A stretch of DNA of 9,614 nt from Promethearchaeota archaeon CR_4 (GTDB lineage: Archaea; Asgardarchaeota; Lokiarchaeia; Sigyniarchaeales; CR-4), in contig MBAA01000209.1 of the NCBI GenBank assembly GCA_001940655.1, forward strand, positions 13,445 through 23,058. Reading direction: 5' to 3'. The stretch's first letter is position 1; the number at the start of each line of letters is the position of its first letter. The notes under the pieces are model-generated. The model ran no database searches. It worked only from the letters and a program-made list of their open reading frames with translations, and was not told where the DNA came from. This document shows positions 6,808-9,614 of this stretch, in pieces. The position numbers were made by a program, and so were the translations under genes.

Positions 6808-7233
6808 ATGGCAGAAGAAGACACGTTAACTGAGACTTTCGACCTCCTGAAGAAAGTCCGCAAGAGGGTCAGCGACTTGCATAGGTCATTAATTCAAAAA
6901 TATGGCCTTTCATTGTCGCAGTATTGCATTTTGAAGCAGCTATGGGATGTGGATGAAAAAGCATTCAAGGATCTTGCAGAATGTTGCCACATTTCCCGTT
7001 CAACCGCTACTGGCGTTGTAGATACTTTGGAAGAAAAGGCACTTGTCTCCCGCAAAACAAATCCCGAGGACAGGCGGAGCATTTTCGTCAAATTAACTGA
7101 CAAGGGAAAATCTATCAGGCAGGTAACGCCTTCCCAAGATGCCATCGTCCCAAAGCACAAAATGCAAGGGGAAGAGATTAGAACCCTAAATAACTTACTG
7201 GCAAAGCTGTTTAAATCCCTTGAGTCTGTTTAG
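6808..7233 (+). CDS. MarR-family winged-helix transcriptional regulator
   Basis: This is a 141-residue protein of typical MarR length. N-terminal and C-terminal helices (4-30 and 110-140) should form the dimer interface. The core is a winged helix-turn-helix: FKDLAECCHISRSTATGVVD (53-72) holds the recognition helix, and the beta-wing contains NPEDRRSIFVKLTDKGK (85-101) with the family's DRR signature at 88-90. MarR proteins bind palindromic operators as dimers, often near their own gene, and release DNA on binding small phenolic or acyl ligands or on oxidation. Adjacent C59 and C60 at the start of the recognition region could be thiol-sensitive, but this is speculation. The ATG at 6808 is chosen because an upstream ATG (6797) is out of frame. 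It lies 127 nt before the hotdog/DUF362 operon on the same strand and diverges from the zinc-ribbon operon, so either or both could be its targets. Confidence 0.88.
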   Translation: MAEEDTLTETFDLLKKVRKRVSDLHRSLIQKYGLSLSQYCILKQLWDVDEKAFKDLAECCHISRSTATGVVDTLEEKALVSRKTNPEDRRSIFVKLTDKGKSIRQVTPSQDAIVPKHKMQGEEIRTLNNLLAKLFKSLESV

Positions 7234-7285
7234 TAGATCAAAAAACTCATTGCATCCCAACGCGGATTTGGATTAAGTGGTTCAG

Positions 7286-7298
7286 AAATCTTAAATGT
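7286..7298 (+). promoter_or_regulatory. Candidate TATA/BRE element for the hotdog-DUF362 operon
   Basis: The sequence GAAATCTTAAATG combines an A-rich BRE-like half with a TATA-like CTTAAATG. Normal archaeal spacing would place the start of transcription near 7319, just before an 8-bp inverted repeat in the leader. The rest of the 127-nt gap after the MarR gene (7234-7360) shows no other clear element. Confidence 0.3.
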
Positions 7299-7322
7299 CA
7301 TCTATACCTTTCGGATCAGAAT

Positions 7323-7357
7323 AGTCACGAACCAAATCAGTCTTGCTAATCGTGATT
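7323..7357 (+). promoter_or_regulatory. Leader stem-loop overlapping the ribosome-binding site of the hotdog gene
   Basis: AGTCACGA (7323-7330) can pair with TCGTGATT (7350-7357), giving six Watson-Crick pairs (TCACGA/TCGTGA) extended by one G-U and one A-U pair, with a 19-nt loop. The 3' arm includes GTGAT (7352-7356), the best ribosome-site match 4 nt before ATG 7361. The hairpin could limit translation, or the same dyad could act as a DNA operator. Confidence 0.4.
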
Positions 7358-7360
7358 AAC

Positions 7361-7927
7361 ATGGAACAAGTTGAAAAAAAAATTGATGTAATTGGAGTCC
7401 CGGGTACAAGAGAAGTTCCAAATAATTGGCCGGGAAATTGTTTCGCTTGCTCGCCACGCAATTCTATGGGATTACAGATGAAAATGTATTATACCCCTGA
7501 AGGATGCGGGTCTCGCGTTGTCCTCCGTCCAGAATTTTGTGGGTTCGACGGGATTGCACACGGGGGGATTGTGGCAACGCTCTTAGATGAAATAGCGACA
7601 TGGGTTCTCATGATCGAACGCTCGCAATTGTTTGTGACATCAAAGGCTAATATGAGTTACTATCGTCCAGTTCCGGTAGGTGTGCCACTCATTGTTGAGG
7701 GGCGCGTTACTAGAACCAGCAGAAATCAAGCAACCACGGTGAGTACCATTAAAAATCTCGATGAAGTCATCCTCGCGGAGTGTGAGAGCTCTTGGATAAC
7801 CCGTGGGATTGATGCCCTCGCAAAGATTATGGGCAAACCCCGGGAGTACGTGAAGAAATTACGGCGAGAATTCTTCGATCCAATCGAAGAAGCTCGTAAA
7901 ACCAGCGGAGGTATATCATATGAGTAA
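7361..7927 (+). CDS. Hotdog-fold thioesterase-like protein (PaaI superfamily)
   Basis: This is a 188-residue hotdog-fold protein. The usual order of this superfamily is visible: NCFACSPRNSMGLQMK (26-41), resembling the 'CFgCg..NP.GL.l' opening, then GFDGIAHGGIVATLLDE (61-77) with the HGG turn and the D76-E77 pair on the central hotdog helix, then SYYRPVPVGVPLIVEG (99-114). These proteins usually hydrolyse acyl-CoA thioesters, but substrate cannot be read. A charged C-terminal extension of about 35 residues (154-188) goes beyond the core fold. The open frame begins with a TTG at 7343, but I prefer ATG 7361, which has GTGAT close upstream; the extra residues (LIVIN) look non-essential. The stop overlaps the DUF362 start by 8 nt and the gene carries that gene's GGAGGT site, so the two are translationally coupled. 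C27 and C30 could bind metal, but no second pair is seen. Confidence 0.8.
   Translation: MEQVEKKIDVIGVPGTREVPNNWPGNCFACSPRNSMGLQMKMYYTPEGCGSRVVLRPEFCGFDGIAHGGIVATLLDEIATWVLMIERSQLFVTSKANMSYYRPVPVGVPLIVEGRVTRTSRNQATTVSTIKNLDEVILAECESSWITRGIDALAKIMGKPREYVKKLRREFFDPIEEARKTSGGISYE
7907..7912 (+). promoter_or_regulatory. Strong ribosome-binding site for the DUF362 gene
   Basis: GGAGGT sits inside the last codons of the hotdog gene, 7 nt ahead of ATG 7920. It is the best Shine-Dalgarno match I found in the window and fixes the DUF362 start. Confidence 0.75.
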
Positions 7928-9125
7928 CCCTCCCAAAGTTTATTGGGCATCTCCCAATGAAGTCTTTGCCTTGCAAAATACCGCGAAAAATATGGTAACG
8001 AACAATTTAGTTAAGACCAGGTTAATTTTGGACAAAATTCTGGATAATATCAAATCGGGCGACAAAGTTGCCGTCAAAGTTCATGTCGGCGAGGCGCACA
8101 ACCTCCATTACTTGCGCCCGGATTACGTGCGCGAAGTAGTCACCGCCATAAAGGCGAAGGGCGGTAACCCTACCTTAATCGAGACCACAGGTTTAGGCAA
8201 TAGCATTGAAACGATAGGGATTTGCGAAGATTACACTATTTGTGTGGGCCATCGGAAAACCGCACCTGATCATGACAAAATCGCCCACCTCCACGGGTAT
8301 TCAGAATCTGTGGTCGGGGCTCCATTGAAAATCATTGACGGTGAAAAAGGATATGACGGGAAACTTGTCCCAATAAATGGGATCCAGCTCAAAGATATCT
8401 CTGTTGCCGCGGGGTTGTTTGAATTCGACAAGATGGTGGTCATTTCCCATTTCAAGGGGCATCCCCAAGCGGGTTTCGGGGGTGCTTTAAAACAATTGGG
8501 CATCGGATGCGTATCTAAGAGGAGCAAGCATCGGGCCCATTTTTCTGACAGTTATGTCGTCAATGTATTCACTTGTCATACCTCCAAATGCACTCAGCAA
8601 TGTGTTAAAGCATGTCCCGTGAATGCAATTCAAATTCGGGGAGAACATGCTGTGATTGACGAATCCTTGTGTGCCGGATGTAACGCGTGTGTGCGCAAAT
8701 GTCCCGTTGACAAAGCCATTCAAGTACCAAATTTCGCCGAACCACACCCCTTTGTCGAACGTTTCATCGATAACGCTGCTGGTGTCCTGAAATTTGGCCC
8801 GGACAAAATCCGCTACATTACCTTCGCGTTTGACGTGACCTTACTGTGCGATTGCATTCCGAACGCGGGGGTGCCGGTTATTCCCGACCTGGGCATCTTT
8901 GGATCTGCAGACCCCGTTGCTATTGACAAAGCCTGTGTTGACGCGGAAACGAAAGCCCCCGGGCTCCCCAGGATGACCAAAAATGGGGAATGGACTCAAC
9001 CGATTCCCGCTGGCATTGAGAAATTTCAAGCGATGCTCAAGATTGTTAATCCTAGTTGGCAATTTGAAGCAGCCACACGCGATAACTTGGGCACCGTGAA
9101 TTACGACTTGATAAAAATCGACTAA
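7920..9125 (+). CDS. DUF362 protein with two [4Fe-4S] ferredoxin-type motifs
   Basis: This is a 401-residue DUF362-family protein, an iron-sulfur family of uncertain reaction. The DUF362 core spans both sides of a ferredoxin insert. KVHVGEAHNLHYLRPDYVREVV (53-74) and SHFKGHPQAGFGGALKQLGIG (176-196) come first, and FGSADPVAIDKACVD (327-341) follows the insert. In the insert, the second cluster motif is canonical: C251-x2-C254-x2-C257-x3-C261-P. The first is odd: C219-x4-C224-x3-C228-x3-C232-P. C309 and C311 near DVTLLCDC could add further ligands. There is no signal peptide or membrane segment, so it is cytoplasmic. It probably carries electrons or performs a redox step linked to the acyl-type substrate of the hotdog neighbour, but that is inference. 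The start is fixed by GGAGGT at 7-nt spacing and the 8-nt overlap with the hotdog gene. A T-rich terminator follows the stop. Confidence 0.88.
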   Translation: MSNPPKVYWASPNEVFALQNTAKNMVTNNLVKTRLILDKILDNIKSGDKVAVKVHVGEAHNLHYLRPDYVREVVTAIKAKGGNPTLIETTGLGNSIETIGICEDYTICVGHRKTAPDHDKIAHLHGYSESVVGAPLKIIDGEKGYDGKLVPINGIQLKDISVAAGLFEFDKMVVISHFKGHPQAGFGGALKQLGIGCVSKRSKHRAHFSDSYVVNVFTCHTSKCTQQCVKACPVNAIQIRGEHAVIDESLCAGCNACVRKCPVDKAIQVPNFAEPHPFVERFIDNAAGVLKFGPDKIRYITFAFDVTLLCDCIPNAGVPVIPDLGIFGSADPVAIDKACVDAETKAPGLPRMTKNGEWTQPIPAGIEKFQAMLKIVNPSWQFEAATRDNLGTVNYDLIKID

Positions 9126-9144
9126 TTAAGGGCAGTTAAAACAT

Positions 9145-9173
9145 TCCTCTCTTTCCTTTTCGTTTTGGTTTAT
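9145..9173 (+). terminator. T-rich terminator after the DUF362 gene
   Basis: A pyrimidine tract with repeated T runs (CTTTCC, TTTTCG, TTTTGG, TTTAT) begins about 20 nt after the DUF362 stop. Archaeal RNA polymerase ends transcripts at such T tracts without a hairpin. A further TTTTT lies at about 9185-9189. Confidence 0.5.
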
Positions 9174-9251
9174 TATTGGTGAAATTTTTCTGTATATCAA
9201 TAAATTTTGTGCCTAGATGCTTAAATTATCCAGTTAATCCTGTTTAAATTG

Positions 9252-9315
9252 AAAAGGAAGAATCGGCACTCAATTTCGTTACATAGAAAGAACAACAAAA
9301 TAAAAAAGGAAGAAT
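9252..9315 (-). terminator. Tandem T-rich terminators after the surface-protein gene, with a 12-bp direct repeat
   Basis: Read on the minus strand, the tract ATTCTTCCTTTTTTATTTTG (9296-9315) lies about 16 nt past the stop of the surface-protein gene. A second copy of ATTCTTCCTTTT follows at 9252-9263. On the plus strand this is the direct repeat AAAAGGAAGAAT at 9252-9263 and 9304-9315. Two T-rich stops in a row would guard against read-through into the convergent DUF362 unit. Confidence 0.45.
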
Positions 9316-9330
9316 TAGTGATCAGTGGAT

Positions 9331-9614
9331 TTATGCGGTAGAAACCCGCCGCGTCCGTTGCGCGAGGATGACCGTGACGAATCCGGCGACCATCAGGAGG
9401 GCGAACACGGGGAATCCGGGGATTCCGCCCCCACTGCTCGGAGATATATAAGTGATGGCGTCAGTTGCGAGCGCCACTGGACTGGTACCATTGCGTGCCT
9501 GGAAGTACACGGTCTTGACGCCCGCTTCGCCGGCGAGGGTCCATGTCTTGGTCGTGCTGAACGCCTCCCACGGACTATACGTGGTGCCATCGTTGGAGAA
9601 ACACATCTCGGTCG
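9331..9614 (-). CDS. Cell-surface protein C-terminus with PGF-type sorting signal (cut by window edge)
   Basis: Only the last 94 or so residues are visible. The Met at 9606 is internal, because the frame stays open to the window edge (it continues T-E-M) and the residues around it belong to a folded domain. That domain reads MCFSNDGTTYSPWEAF, then TWTLAGEAGVKTVYFQ and later ATDAIT, a pattern I recognise from Ig-like repeats of prokaryotic surface proteins ('m.fSnDG.twspWe...ktw.L....G.ktVy.q..'). After a Ser/Gly linker comes GIPGFPVF, a hydrophobic stretch of about 16 residues (ALLMVAGFVTVILAQ) and an Arg cluster (RTRR), ending VSTA. This is the tripartite layout of archaeosortase substrates, which are cut near the PGF and attached to a lipid. 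It should be exported and cell-surface bound. Function and full length are unknown. Archaeal T-rich terminators follow it. Confidence 0.75.
   Translation of the reverse strand, partial: TEMCFSNDGTTYSPWEAFSTTKTWTLAGEAGVKTVYFQARNGTSPVALATDAITYISPSSGGGIPGFPVFALLMVAGFVTVILAQRTRRVSTA

Noticed and set aside
9606..9606. Met codon at 9606 as the true start of the surface protein
   Set aside because: The frame stays open past it to the window edge, and the residues around it are part of an Ig-like domain, so it is internal.

Overview
The window looks archaeal. It encodes a DRG/Rbg-type GTPase with a C-terminal TGS domain, which is an archaeal and eukaryotic family. It has TATA-like boxes about 25 nt ahead of plausible transcription starts, T-rich tracts at gene ends, and a surface protein ending in a PGF-type tripartite C-terminal sorting signal. 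The form of that tail (a Gly stretch, then IPGFP, a short membrane segment and an Arg cluster) reminds me of Asgard (Promethearchaeota) surface proteins. That placement is an impression and cannot be proved from this window.

Layout. Positions 1-818 (minus strand) hold the start of a probable metallo-beta-lactamase-fold hydrolase, cut by the window edge, and a complete DUF2284 Cys-rich metal-binding protein. Positions 890-1462 (plus) hold a MntP-type manganese exporter. It converges on, and shares the palindromic TTAA stop with, a cytoplasmic GH13 alpha-amylase-family enzyme (1459-3105, minus). Next come the DRG GTPase (3199-4344, minus) and a translationally coupled pair of membrane-anchored zinc-ribbon proteins (4458-6541, minus). 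A 266-bp divergent intergenic region follows. Positions 6808-9125 (plus) carry a MarR-family regulator, a hotdog-fold thioesterase-like protein and a DUF362 iron-sulfur protein. The last two genes overlap by 8 nt. The right edge (9331-9614, minus) holds the C-terminus of the cell-surface protein.

How the genes may work together. Most of the window reads as ordinary housekeeping or metabolic genes in short transcription units. Two modules are worth attention. The first is the zinc-ribbon pair: both proteins share the layout Cys4 ribbon, beta-rich middle, a repeated 'PL(W/Y)...G(T/S)xG...P' block, two membrane helices and a basic tail. This resembles the bacterial YdjG-type proteins of membrane-stress (PspA-linked) operons and suggests a heteromeric membrane complex. 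The second is the MarR / hotdog / DUF362 cluster, where a regulator sits beside an acyl-CoA-type enzyme and a redox protein. A predicted 5'-leader hairpin covers the ribosome-binding site of the hotdog gene. I see no mobile elements, CRISPR arrays, rRNA or tRNA genes. No clearly new defence or catalytic system is visible.
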